Below, in pieces: positions 20,585 to 29,794 of a DNA stretch of 64,000 bases. Origin of the DNA: Pseudoxanthomonas sacheonensis (GTDB taxonomy: Bacteria; Pseudomonadota; Gammaproteobacteria; Xanthomonadales; Xanthomonadaceae); assembly GCF_010093305.1 (NCBI RefSeq), contig NZ_PDWS01000003.1:165001-229000 (forward strand). The letters are read 5' to 3'. The notes under the pieces are model-generated. The model saw only the letters and a list, made by a program, of their open reading frames with translations, searched no databases and had not been told where the DNA came from. The position numbers were made by a program, and so were the translations under genes. Position 1 is the first letter of the stretch; every line of letters starts with the position of its first letter.

Positions 20585-22414
20585 TTACGGCCGCCGGTAG
20601 GCCGGCTCGCCGGCGCTCATCCTGACCGCGCGCGCCTGGGCGGCATCGCTGGAGGCGGTGAGCACGGTGCAGCTTCCCGGCAACCGCAGTTGCGAGGCGA
20701 TGTGCGGAAGAGCGGCACGCTCGCTGGCCACCGACCCGGCCCAATCCAGCAGCACCAGGAAGTGCGGCATCACCTCGGTGCCGGCCAACGGCCGCTGCGC
20801 CACCCACGCCGTGCGCACTTTCTGGTGGCCGCGCAGCGCCCGCGCCAACTCCCGCAGCTGCATCGCTTCCAGCGCATGCGGCTGCAACGCCTGCCCATGA
20901 CCGTCGCCGGCTCCGCGCAGCGAGTAGCGCGCGCGCAAGGTTTCGACCGCGGCATCGAATGCCGATTCCTCCGGCTGTCCGCGCGCATGGCTGTCCAGTG
21001 CGCGCAAGGCCGGCTCCACCAGCGCCGCGTCCAGCTCCATCGCGCGGCCCAGGTGCTGCACGCCTTCGCTTTCGTTGCCGCGCTTCAGCAGCAGCGCGCC
21101 CAGCCGATAGTGGCCGTTGGCGTTCGACGGCGCCCGCGCCAGCGCCTCCCGATACAGCGGCAGGGCATCGATGCCGGGCTGATGGTCCTCGGACAGGCAG
21201 GCCAGCTCCACCGCTTCGGCGGGCGTATGCGTGCGATGGGCCTGCAGTTCGGCCAGGCGGTGGCGCTCGCGCTGCGCTTGCTGGTGGCCCGCTTTCCACT
21301 CGGCGTCGGCGCCGGTGCGCCATTCCAGGCTGAAACGCCGCTGCAGCGTTGCGTCCAGTTCGCCCAGCATGTCCGCCGCCGCGACGCCCGCCGTTCCCGT
21401 CGTCCGCGGCAGCTCCACCTGCAGGGCCTCCGCGCGTTTGGCCAGCGTGGGATGGGTGTCGTCCGGGTCCGGTTGCCGGGCCAGCAAGCGTGCGGGAATG
21501 CGGATCTCGCGCTGGCGTTCGCGCGAAAGCCCCTGCGCGAGTTGTTCGTGCACGGCGATGGGCGGATAGGCCTGCGCGCGTGTCGATTCGTTTATTTGCG
21601 GCCAGAATTCGCCTTCCAGCCAGTCCGACGCCAGCTCGATGCGCACCAATGCGCTGACCGCCGCATCGGCGCCGACGGCCTGCGCCGAAACCGCATCGGC
21701 GGCGTACTCCTGGCGGCGCGCCAACACCTGGCTGTAGGCCTCGAAGTAAGGCGCGTACCAGCGGAAGAAGAACCACAGCAGCTGCCCGCCGGCCAGACCT
21801 CCGGACATGCCTTCCAGCAGGCGGTGCCAGCTGCTGCGCAACCGGTAGATCCAGCCGGTGAAATGGCCGTGCCCGCCATGGAAATGCCCGAACTCATGCG
21901 CAACCACGGCGGCCAGTTCGCGGCGATCCAGCGCATGCAGCAGGGGCAGGCCCAGGATCAGGTAATGGCGCTGGCGCCATAGGCCGAGTCCTTGCGGGAC
22001 ATAGGCCGCAGCGGCATTGAGTTCGGCGTTGATGACGATGCCATGCAGCGGCGCGGCGCCCACGGCCTTGCGTATGCGCTCCACCTCGGCACGCAGTTCC
22101 GGCGCCTGGTCAGGTTGCAGGTGGTGGCCTTCCGGCATTACGAAACGGACCCAGAGCGCACGCGCCACGACAGTGCCGGACAGGGCCAGCATCATCAGCG
22201 CAATGATCTGGAATGGACCCAGCGAGGGACGCGCGATCAGCAGGTATCCCAACAGGAACACCAGCAAGCCCAGCGTGGACAACAGTGCCAGGCCCAGTAC
22301 CGCGTAGCCCAATACCGCCAACAGCGCCAGTTTCAGCCGATAACGTGCCGGTGCCTGTTCCGCCTCGCGTTCCAGCCGCTCGACCAGTTGCCGCCGCGCT
22401 TCCGCTGATTGCAT
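20585..22414 (-). CDS. M48 family membrane metallopeptidase with TPR-like C-terminus
   Basis: 609 residues from the ATG at 22414, preceded by GGGAGGA, a strong ribosome-binding site that decides this start over the longer frame to 22594. Two hydrophobic segments near residues 30-60 and 70-90 anchor it in the membrane. The zinc site is HEFGHFHGGH from H173, with a downstream EYAADAVSA Glu/Asp ligand region. The C-terminal third has TPR-like repeats (ALPLYREALARAPSNANGHY). Probably a HtpX/Ste24-related membrane protease; substrate unknown. Confidence 0.85.
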   Translation of the reverse strand: MQSAEARRQLVERLEREAEQAPARYRLKLALLAVLGYAVLGLALLSTLGLLVFLLGYLLIARPSLGPFQIIALMMLALSGTVVARALWVRFVMPEGHHLQPDQAPELRAEVERIRKAVGAAPLHGIVINAELNAAAAYVPQGLGLWRQRHYLILGLPLLHALDRRELAAVVAHEFGHFHGGHGHFTGWIYRLRSSWHRLLEGMSGGLAGGQLLWFFFRWYAPYFEAYSQVLARRQEYAADAVSAQAVGADAAVSALVRIELASDWLEGEFWPQINESTRAQAYPPIAVHEQLAQGLSRERQREIRIPARLLARQPDPDDTHPTLAKRAEALQVELPRTTGTAGVAAADMLGELDATLQRRFSLEWRTGADAEWKAGHQQAQRERHRLAELQAHRTHTPAEAVELACLSEDHQPGIDALPLYREALARAPSNANGHYRLGALLLKRGNESEGVQHLGRAMELDAALVEPALRALDSHARGQPEESAFDAAVETLRARYSLRGAGDGHGQALQPHALEAMQLRELARALRGHQKVRTAWVAQRPLAGTEVMPHFLVLLDWAGSVASERAALPHIASQLRLPGSCTVLTASSDAAQARAVRMSAGEPAYRRP

Positions 22415-22517
22415 TCCATCCTCCCCTTGCCGTCCCTGCCGGATGCTAAGCCATCGCAGCCAAGCTGTAACGCGGCATCCGGTACAATTCGCGCCCCCTG
22501 ACCGTTGAGCCCCGGCG

Positions 22518-23369
22518 ATGACGAACGACAGCAACTGGTACATCGAACACTTCCAGCCCACCGGCTCGGCCATCGGCTTCCGCACCACCGGCAAGCTGGA
22601 CGAGGTGCAGTCGCCGTTCCAGAAGATCGAGATCTACGGCACCACCGATTGGGGCAACCTGATGCTGATCGACGGCGCGGTGATGCTGACCGCGCGCGAC
22701 AACTTCTTCTATCACGAGATGATTTCGCACCCGGCGCTGTACACCCACGCCGATCCCAAACGCGTTGTGATCATCGGCGGCGGCGATTGCGGCACGCTGC
22801 GCGAGGTACTCAAGCACCCCGGCGTGCAGAGCGCGACCCAGTGCGACATCGACGAGCAGGTCACGCGCATGTCGGAGAAGTATTTCCCCGAGCTGTGCGA
22901 CAGCAACAGCGATCCGCGCGCCGAGCTGCTGTTCGACGACGGCGTGGCCTACATGGCCAATTGCCCGGCCGGCAGCGTGGACGTGGTGATCGTGGATTCC
23001 ACCGACCCGGTGGGCCCGGCCGAAGGCCTGTTCAACAAGGCGTTCTACGAATCCTGCTTCCGCGCGCTGAAGGACGACGGCATCCTGGTGCAGCAGTCGG
23101 AGTCTCCGTTGGCGCTGCTGGACCTGATCAACGAGATGCGCGGCGAAATGCGCAAGGCCGGCTTCAGCACCTTCAAGACGCTGCCGTTCCCGCAACCGTG
23201 CTACCCGACCGGATGGTGGAGCGTGACTTTGGCGCGCAAGGGCGGGAATTTCGATTTCCGCGAAGGCGACGCCAGCAGCAAATCGTTCGAGACGCTGTAC
23301 TACAGCGCGCACCTGCACACCGGTGTGTTGGTGGCGCCGCCGTTCGTGGCCAAAGCGCTGGGCGAGTAA
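22518..23369 (+). CDS. speE: Spermidine synthase
   Basis: A 283-residue aminopropyltransferase making spermidine from putrescine and decarboxylated S-adenosylmethionine. Family blocks: the N-terminal EHFQPTGSAIGF, YHEMISHPAL, VVIIGGGDCGTLREVLKH (nucleotide site), VDVVIVDSTDPVGPAEGLF with the catalytic Asp, and the QSESPLALL region. TACAAT at 22483-22488 is a possible -10 element. The speE product joins the pathway that speA feeds. Confidence 0.95.
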   Translation: MTNDSNWYIEHFQPTGSAIGFRTTGKLDEVQSPFQKIEIYGTTDWGNLMLIDGAVMLTARDNFFYHEMISHPALYTHADPKRVVIIGGGDCGTLREVLKHPGVQSATQCDIDEQVTRMSEKYFPELCDSNSDPRAELLFDDGVAYMANCPAGSVDVVIVDSTDPVGPAEGLFNKAFYESCFRALKDDGILVQQSESPLALLDLINEMRGEMRKAGFSTFKTLPFPQPCYPTGWWSVTLARKGGNFDFREGDASSKSFETLYYSAHLHTGVLVAPPFVAKALGE

Positions 23370-23370
23370 C

Positions 23371-23394
23371 GTAGGTCGGGGTACGCCCCCGACC
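23371..23394. repeat. Single REP hairpin, family D
   Basis: GTAGGTCGGGGTACGCCCCC followed by GACC forms one hairpin (GGTCGGGG / CCCCGACC) with the GTAG head, one base after the speE stop codon. It is a solitary element rather than an inverted pair. Confidence 0.7.
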
Positions 23395-23429
23395 CGCATT
23401 CAAGCGCAAACCCTACGGGATCCGGTAAA

Positions 23430-23457
23430 GAAAAGCCCCGCGATGCGGGGCTTTTCT
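23430..23457. terminator. Bidirectional intrinsic terminator after speE
   Basis: GAAAAGCCCCGC, a short loop, and GCGGGGCTTTTC form a strong GC stem flanked by an A run on one side and a T run on the other. It suits ending both speE (plus) and the DUF6404 gene (minus), which converge here. Confidence 0.9.
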
Positions 23458-23492
23458 GTGTAGCCGCACGAAGCGCGCCGCGCTGGGAAATG

Positions 23493-23846
23493 TCAGGCAT
23501 CGAATTCCTGCCAAGTGGGTATCGCGCGTTGCTTGGCGCTCCAGCGCAGATACCCGGCCATCGTCAGACCGAACAGCACGCCCGCCGCCAATGCCGCGGC
23601 CGCACCGATCCAGATCGGCATGCCTTGCCGGCCCCACAGCAACAACCACATGAACAAACCCCAGAACAGCCCGAAGAAACCGCCCATCACCAACGCGTTG
23701 AAACCGAAACCCGCCATGTGCGGCGGCGGAACCTTGACGCCCAACCTCCAGAGCAACCGGAACAGCGGAGGGGAATAGGTACTCTTGCCGATGCCCTTGC
23801 TTTCCAGCAAAGCGAAGGCCTGCTGCAGACGTTCGTTGAATTCCAT
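23493..23846 (-). CDS. DUF6404 family membrane protein
   Basis: 117 residues from the ATG at 23846 (MEFNERLQQAFALLESKGIG). Two hydrophobic helices follow (about 50-75, VMGGFFGLFWGLFMWLLLWG, and 80-102). The pattern YSPPLFRLLWRLGVKVPPPH plus two helices matches the DUF6404 type as I remember it. The frame extends to 23864 through a TTG, but the ATG fits the family better. Function unknown; inner-membrane location inferred. Confidence 0.75.
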   Translation of the reverse strand: MEFNERLQQAFALLESKGIGKSTYSPPLFRLLWRLGVKVPPPHMAGFGFNALVMGGFFGLFWGLFMWLLLWGRQGMPIWIGAAAALAAGVLFGLTMAGYLRWSAKQRAIPTWQEFDA

Positions 23847-23870
23847 TGCTTCGTTTCCCCGCAACCCGCC

Positions 23871-24676
<806 letters not shown>

Positions 24677-24688
24677 GGCCCCGCCGCC

Positions 24689-26203
24689 ATGAGCCTTGCG
24701 CTGGTGCACAGCCGTGCACGGGCCGGCGTGTCCGCACCTCCGGTGAGGGTGGAAGTGCACCTCTCCGGCGGGCTGCCGCAGACGCATATCGTGGGCCTGC
24801 CCGAGGCGGCGGTGCGCGAATCCCGCGACCGCGTGCGCGCCGCCATCCTCTGCGCGCAGTTCGAATTCCCGGCGCGCCGCATCACCGTGAATCTGGCCCC
24901 TGCGGACCTGCCGAAAGACGGCGGCCGCTTCGACCTGCCCATCGCGCTCGGCATCCTGGCCGCCAGCGGGCAGATCGACCGCAATGCCTTGAGCGAGTAC
25001 GAATTCCTGGGCGAACTGGGTTTGACCGGCGAATTGCGCGCGGTCGACGGCATCCTTCCGGCGGCGCTGGCCGCCGCGCGCGCCGGACGCAAGCTGATCG
25101 TGCCGCTGGGCAGCGGCCCCGAAGCCGCGCTGGCGCGCGAAGTGGAAGCCTATACCGCGCGCACCCTGCTGGAAGTCTGCGGGGCTTTGAACCGCACCAA
25201 GGCGCTGCCGATAGCCGCAGCCCCGCCGCCACAGCTCAGCCTGATTCCCGACATGGCCGACGTGCGCGGACAACTGCACGCGCGCCGCGCATTGGAAGTC
25301 GCGGCAGCGGGAAATCATCACCTTCTGCTGATAGGCACCCCAGGTTGCGGCAAGACCCTGCTCGCGTCGCGCTTGCCGGGGTTGTTGCCTGAAGCGAGCG
25401 AGGCCGAGGCACTGGAGACTGCGGCAATCGCCTCGGTTAGCGGGCGCGGACTGGATCCCGCCCGCTGGAAGCAACGTCCGTACCGTTCGCCGCACCACAC
25501 CGCCAGCGCGGTCGCTTTGGTGGGCGGCGGAGCGGATCCGCGACCGGGTGAGATTTCGCTCAGCCACAATGGAGTCTTGTTCCTCGACGAGTTGCCGGAA
25601 TGGGATCGCAAAGCCCTGGAAGTGCTGCGCGAACCGCTGGAATCGGGCACCGTCACCGTGTCGCGCGCGGCACGCAGTTCGGAATTTCCCGCGCGTTTCC
25701 AACTGGTCGCGGCGATGAACCCCTGCCCCTGCGGCTGGGCCGGCGATCCGTCGGGGCGCTGCCGTTGCAGTCCGGAGAATGTGCGCCGCTACCGCGCGAA
25801 GATCTCCGGCCCGCTGATGGATCGCATCGATCTGCATATCGAAGTGCCGCGGCTGCCGCCGCAGGACCTGCGCCCGGATGCGCCCGCGGGCGAACCCACC
25901 CTTGCGGTGCGGCTGCGCGTGGAGGCCGCGCGTGCGCTGCAGCATGCGCGTGCGGGGAAGGCCAATGCGCAGCTCGGGCAATCCGAAACCATGGCCTATT
26001 GCCGCCTGGGCGACCGCGACCAGGCTTTGCTGGAACGCGCCATCGAGCGCCTGCAGCTTTCCGCCCGCTCCATGCACCGCATCCTGCGGGTGGCCCGCAC
26101 CATCGCCGATCTGGCGGGAGAACAGAGCATCGCTACCCCACACCTGACAGAAGCTTTGGGTTACCGGCGCGTGGATCGGGGCGCTGCGCAGAGCGCAGCG
26201 TAG
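24689..26203 (+). CDS. comM: ComM/YifB-type AAA+ Mg-chelatase-like ATPase
   Basis: 504 residues. Hexameric helicase-like AAA+ protein implicated in branch migration during natural transformation. The N-terminal ChlI-like domain reads HLSGGLPQTHIVGLPEAAVR. Walker A is GTPGCGKTLLASRLPG near residue 216, with HNGVLFLDELPEW as Walker B. A zinc-like Cys cluster is CPCGWAGDPSGRCRCSPENV. Complete length for the family. Confidence 0.93.
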   Translation: MSLALVHSRARAGVSAPPVRVEVHLSGGLPQTHIVGLPEAAVRESRDRVRAAILCAQFEFPARRITVNLAPADLPKDGGRFDLPIALGILAASGQIDRNALSEYEFLGELGLTGELRAVDGILPAALAAARAGRKLIVPLGSGPEAALAREVEAYTARTLLEVCGALNRTKALPIAAAPPPQLSLIPDMADVRGQLHARRALEVAAAGNHHLLLIGTPGCGKTLLASRLPGLLPEASEAEALETAAIASVSGRGLDPARWKQRPYRSPHHTASAVALVGGGADPRPGEISLSHNGVLFLDELPEWDRKALEVLREPLESGTVTVSRAARSSEFPARFQLVAAMNPCPCGWAGDPSGRCRCSPENVRRYRAKISGPLMDRIDLHIEVPRLPPQDLRPDAPAGEPTLAVRLRVEAARALQHARAGKANAQLGQSETMAYCRLGDRDQALLERAIERLQLSARSMHRILRVARTIADLAGEQSIATPHLTEALGYRRVDRGAAQSAA

Positions 26204-26207
26204 CTCT

Positions 26208-26242
26208 GCCCCCTCCCTTGTGCGCAGCGCAGGGGAGGGGGC
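26208..26242. terminator. GCCCCCTCCC/GGGAGGGGGC hairpin after comM
   Basis: Perfect 10-base arms at 26208-26217 and 26233-26242, beginning 5 bases after the comM stop. No strong T run follows. Either a transcript-end structure or a dispersed repeat related to the C-rich repeat at 18465-18632. Confidence 0.5.
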
Positions 26243-26387
26243 AAAGCACACCCCTGCCTTGCGTCACATGCGCCGGCCGCGGCCGCATGCTCCACTGCAC
26301 TGCGTGTTGCCCATCGCCACCCGCTTTAACCACGCCCGCCGGATGCTCGCCATCCGCATCTCTATCCTCGCTTTGGAGAACCTCCAG

Positions 26388-28469
26388 ATGTCGAACAAAC
26401 CCGCCCAGCGCTTCCTGTTCCCCGCCACCGCCCTGCTGCTGTCCCTCTCCATTTCCACCGCGCTGGCCCAGGACAAGGCCAGCGCCGCGCAGCGGATCGC
26501 GGGCACCGAACTGATCCCGCGCGATGCCCTGTTCGGCAACCCGGAGCGCTCCAGCGTGCTGATCAGCCCCGACGGCAAGAGCCTGAGCTGGCTGGCACCG
26601 GTGGAAGGTGTGATGAACGTATGGGTCGCCCCGGCCGCCGATCCTTCCAAGGCGCGTGCGGTCACCAGCGACAAGGCGCGCGGCATCCGCAATTACTTCT
26701 GGTCCTACCAGCCCGACACGCTGCTGTACCTGCGCGACAGCGGCGGCGACGAGGACTTCCATCTTTTCAGCGTGGATGTCGCCACCGGCAAGGCCACCGA
26801 CCTCACGCCGTTCCCGAAAACCACCGCGCAGGTGGCCGGCACCAGCCATGCGCACCCCGAATCGATCCTGGTCGGCATGAACGACCGCGATGCGCAATGG
26901 CACGACCTGTACCGCGTGGACCTGGCCACCGGCAAGCGCACGCTGGTGGAAAAGAATGAGCAGCAGATCGCCGGCTACCTGACCGACGACGATTACAACG
27001 TGCGCTACGCGACCAGATCCCGCCCCGACGGCGGCCAGGACGTGCTGCAGCCGGACGGCAAGGGCGGCTGGAAGAAATACGACGACATCCCGTTCGAGGA
27101 TTCGCTTTCCACCCAGCCTGCCGGGCTGACCACCGACGGCAAGACCCTGTACATGGTCGACTCGCGCGGCCGCAACACCGCGGCGCTGTACGCCATCGAC
27201 GTGGCCAGCGGCAAGAAGACGCTGGTGTTCGAGGACAAGCGCGCCGATGTGGGCAATTCGCTGTCCGACCCCAAGACCGGCGTGGTGCAGGCGGTGGCGG
27301 TGGACTATCTGCGCGAGCAATGGTCGCCGCTGGATGCCGGCATCGCCGCCGATCTGAAGAAACTGGAAGCGATCGGCCCGGGCGAAGTCGGCGTCAATGC
27401 GCGCACCTACGACGACAAGACCTGGATCGTGGCGTATTCGGCGGCCGAAGCGCCGGTGGTGTATTACCGCTACGACCGCGACGCCGGCGGCAAGCTGACC
27501 AAGCTGTTCTCCGCGCGCCCGGCGCTGGACGGCAAGCCGCTGGTTGCGCAGTGGCCGCAGGAAATCGAATCGCGCGACGGCCTGACTCTGGTCAGCTACC
27601 TGACCTTGCCCAAGAGCGCCGATAGCAACAACGACGGCAAAGCCGATGCTGCGGTGCCGATGGTGCTGATGGTGCATGGCGGTCCTTGGGCGCGCGACGG
27701 TTACGGTTACAGCGGCACGCCGCAGTGGCTGGCCAATCGCGGCTACGCGGTGCTGCAAGTGAACTACCGCGGCTCCACCGGCTTCGGCAAGGAGTTCACC
27801 AACGCCGGCAACGGCGAATGGGCGGCGAAGATGCACGACGACCTGCTGGACGCGGTGCAGTGGGCGGTGAAGGAAGGCGTCACCACGCCGGACCAGGTGG
27901 CCATCATGGGCGGCAGCTACGGCGGTTACGCCACGCTGGTCGGCGTCACCTTCACGCCGGATGCGTTCAAGTGCGGTGTGGACATCGTGGGTCCGTCCAA
28001 CCTCAACACGCTGCTCAGCACGGTGCCGGCCTATTGGGCCAGCTTCTACGAGCAACTGGCCAAGCGCATGGGCGATCCGCGCACCGAGGCCGGCAAGCAA
28101 TGGCTGGTGGATCGTTCGCCGCTGACCCGCGCCGACAAGATCACCAAGCCGCTGCTGATAGGCCAGGGCGCCAACGACCCGCGCGTGAAACAGGCCGAGG
28201 CCGACCAGATCGTCAATGCGATGAAAGCCAAGAATATCCCCGTGACCTACGTGCTGTTCCCCGACGAAGGCCATGGCTTCGCGCGTCCGCAGAACAGCAA
28301 GGCGTTCAACGCGGTGGCCGAGGGTTTCCTCAGTCAATGCCTGGGCGGCCGCGCGGAACCGATCGGCAACGACTTCGAAGGCTCCAGCATCAGCGTGCCG
28401 ACCGGCGCCGATGGCGTGCCGGGATTGGCCGACGCATTGAAGACGCATAAGCAGGAAATCAAGAAGTAG
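26388..28469 (+). CDS. Secreted S9 family prolyl oligopeptidase-like peptidase
   Basis: 693 residues from the ATG at 26388 with a signal peptide (FPATALLLSLSISTALAQ). An N-terminal beta-propeller (residues about 50-420) is followed by an alpha/beta-hydrolase domain. The nucleophile is S510 in GGSYGGYA and the catalytic His is H629 in PDEGHGFARP; the Asp lies in the intervening GQGANDPRVK block. Related to dipeptidyl/acylaminoacyl peptidases that degrade peptides in the periplasm or outside. The longer frame to 26220 lies in repeat sequence. Confidence 0.92.
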   Translation: MSNKPAQRFLFPATALLLSLSISTALAQDKASAAQRIAGTELIPRDALFGNPERSSVLISPDGKSLSWLAPVEGVMNVWVAPAADPSKARAVTSDKARGIRNYFWSYQPDTLLYLRDSGGDEDFHLFSVDVATGKATDLTPFPKTTAQVAGTSHAHPESILVGMNDRDAQWHDLYRVDLATGKRTLVEKNEQQIAGYLTDDDYNVRYATRSRPDGGQDVLQPDGKGGWKKYDDIPFEDSLSTQPAGLTTDGKTLYMVDSRGRNTAALYAIDVASGKKTLVFEDKRADVGNSLSDPKTGVVQAVAVDYLREQWSPLDAGIAADLKKLEAIGPGEVGVNARTYDDKTWIVAYSAAEAPVVYYRYDRDAGGKLTKLFSARPALDGKPLVAQWPQEIESRDGLTLVSYLTLPKSADSNNDGKADAAVPMVLMVHGGPWARDGYGYSGTPQWLANRGYAVLQVNYRGSTGFGKEFTNAGNGEWAAKMHDDLLDAVQWAVKEGVTTPDQVAIMGGSYGGYATLVGVTFTPDAFKCGVDIVGPSNLNTLLSTVPAYWASFYEQLAKRMGDPRTEAGKQWLVDRSPLTRADKITKPLLIGQGANDPRVKQAEADQIVNAMKAKNIPVTYVLFPDEGHGFARPQNSKAFNAVAEGFLSQCLGGRAEPIGNDFEGSSISVPTGADGVPGLADALKTHKQEIKK

Positions 28470-28492
28470 TAGTTCCGGCCTCGTGATATTTC

Positions 28493-28580
28493 TCATCGTC
28501 ATTCCCGCGTAGGCGGGAACCCAGCGCCTTTGCGTTGGGAGCCATAAGTCGCTGGGTCCCCGCCTACGCGGGGATGATGA
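28493..28580. repeat. Paired CATTCCCGCG palindrome, family F
   Basis: Left part CGTCATTCCCGCGTAGGCGG, right part CCGCCTACGCGGGGATGATG. The arms are inverted copies around a central loop, each with a CCCGCGTAGGCGGG hairpin. A sister element is at 38221-38307 and a minimal related one at 63677-63704. Lies between the S9 peptidase and GFA genes. Confidence 0.85.
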
Positions 28581-28608
28581 TCGAGAGTAACGTGCTGAGG
28601 AATTTCCC

Positions 28609-29004
28609 ATGACCATCGCCCATGCCCAATGCCTCTGCGGCGACTTGAACCTGGAAGCCACGCTTCCCAGCAAATGGGTAGCGCATTGCCATTGCAGCCT
28701 GTGCCGCCGCGCGCACGGCGCGGCATTCGTGACATGGGTCGGAATGGACGCTACGCGATGCGTGTTCGACGATCCCAGGCAACGGCTGCGTTGGTACCAA
28801 TCCACACCAGGCGCCGAACGCGGCTTCTGCAGCCGTTGCGGCACGATGATGTTCTTCCGCTCCAACCGCTGGCCCGGCGAACTGCATATCGCCCTGGCCC
28901 ATTTCACTACGCCGGTGGACCGCGCGCCGCAGATGCATGCGTACTGGGAAGACCATGTGCCATGGGTTGCCGTGGATCAAAACGACGGCCTGCCGCGAAA
29001 GTAA
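28609..29004 (+). CDS. GFA-family (CENP-V-like) zinc protein
   Basis: 131 residues. Zinc-binding Cys pattern of the glutathione-dependent formaldehyde-activating fold: QCLCGDLNLEA, CHCSLCRRAHGAAFVTWVG and CSRCGTMMFF. Substrates of most members are unknown, and the formaldehyde role is disputed even for the founder. A complete, ordinary family member; probably cytoplasmic. Confidence 0.88.
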   Translation: MTIAHAQCLCGDLNLEATLPSKWVAHCHCSLCRRAHGAAFVTWVGMDATRCVFDDPRQRLRWYQSTPGAERGFCSRCGTMMFFRSNRWPGELHIALAHFTTPVDRAPQMHAYWEDHVPWVAVDQNDGLPRK

Positions 29005-29013
29005 TCGCCTCAC

Positions 29014-29100
29014 CCCCTTCTTTGTAGAGCCGAGCTTGCTCGGCTGCTCTTGCTGTTCGTAGAAAAGCAGCCGAGCAAGCTCGGCTCTACAAAGAAGGGG
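29014..29100. repeat. REP pair (REPIN) upstream of the RAYT gene, family C
   Basis: Outer arms CCCCTTCTTTGTAGAGCCGA and the exact reverse complement. Each half holds GTAG followed by the hairpin GCCGAGC-TT-GCTCGGC. Near copy of the element at 29712-29785 on the other side of the transposase gene. The GTAG head plus small hairpin is the recognised form of RAYT-associated REPs. Confidence 0.93.
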
Positions 29101-29215
29101 CTAAAGGCGGCCGAGAAGACGTGGGTCTACAAGGATGTAGAGTTAGGAATCTGCCTACGGACGACCGCAGCAACCGCTGATACTCAAACTGGCGTGGCCG
29201 CAGGAAAGTAGCTCC

Positions 29216-29683
29216 ATGGCCAATCCCTCTCTCTTGCGCGGACGCTTCTCACAGGTCGACGCCTGGTACACCATCACCTCGGTGGTTCATGGAAGGCAGC
29301 CATTGCTGTCATTGCCGGGCAATGCGGACATCCTCTGCAAGCAATGGCATCGCATCGAACAGGAAGGCAGGGTTCTGACGCATGCCTGGGTGGTGATGCC
29401 CGATCATGTCCATTGGCTCTTCCAGCTGCTGCAAGGATCGCTTGGACAATGCATGCAGCGATTCAAATCGAGATCCGCACAGGCCATCAACGAACACATG
29501 CGACGATCCGGCCCGCTCTGGCAGTCGGGATACTACGACCATCACCTCAGGAGCGAAGAGGATTTATTGAACCAAGCCCGCTACCTGGTCGAGAACCCGT
29601 TGCGCAGGGGCCTTGCGACCAGGATCGAGGATTATCCGGCCTGGTGGTGCCGCTGGATTTCCGGATCGCAGGACCTATGCTGA
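29216..29683 (+). CDS. REP-associated tyrosine transposase (RAYT)
   Basis: A 155-residue Y1/HUH single-strand transposase related to IS200/IS605. The HUH motif is MPDHVHWLF (H64 and H66) and the catalytic tyrosine is Y123 in ARYLVENPLRRGL, so the active site looks intact. RAYTs are usually single-copy, chromosomally stable genes thought to spread or maintain the REP hairpins near them. This one sits between two family C REP pairs (29014-29100 and 29712-29785), its probable substrates. Confidence 0.93.
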   Translation: MANPSLLRGRFSQVDAWYTITSVVHGRQPLLSLPGNADILCKQWHRIEQEGRVLTHAWVVMPDHVHWLFQLLQGSLGQCMQRFKSRSAQAINEHMRRSGPLWQSGYYDHHLRSEEDLLNQARYLVENPLRRGLATRIEDYPAWWCRWISGSQDLC

Positions 29684-29711
29684 CCAAAATACGCGCCTGC
29701 CCACCTTTCGC

Positions 29712-29785
29712 CTTGTAGAGCCGAGCTCGCTCGGCTGCTCTTGATTTTCGCGGAAAAGCAGCCGAGCGAGCTCGGCTCTACAAAG
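29712..29785. repeat. REP pair (REPIN) downstream of the RAYT gene, family C
   Basis: TTGTAGAGCCGAGCTCGCTC at the left and its reverse complement at the right, with loops differing slightly from the upstream copy (TC instead of TT in the hairpin tip). It ends 10 bases before the stop codon of the convergent dehydrogenase gene, so it may also protect or end transcripts of both genes. Confidence 0.92.
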
Positions 29786-29794
29786 ATGGGGGTG

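Noticed and set aside
26133..28907. 924-residue minus-strand ORF
   Set aside because: Antisense to the S9 peptidase and GFA genes, both with intact catalytic motifs.
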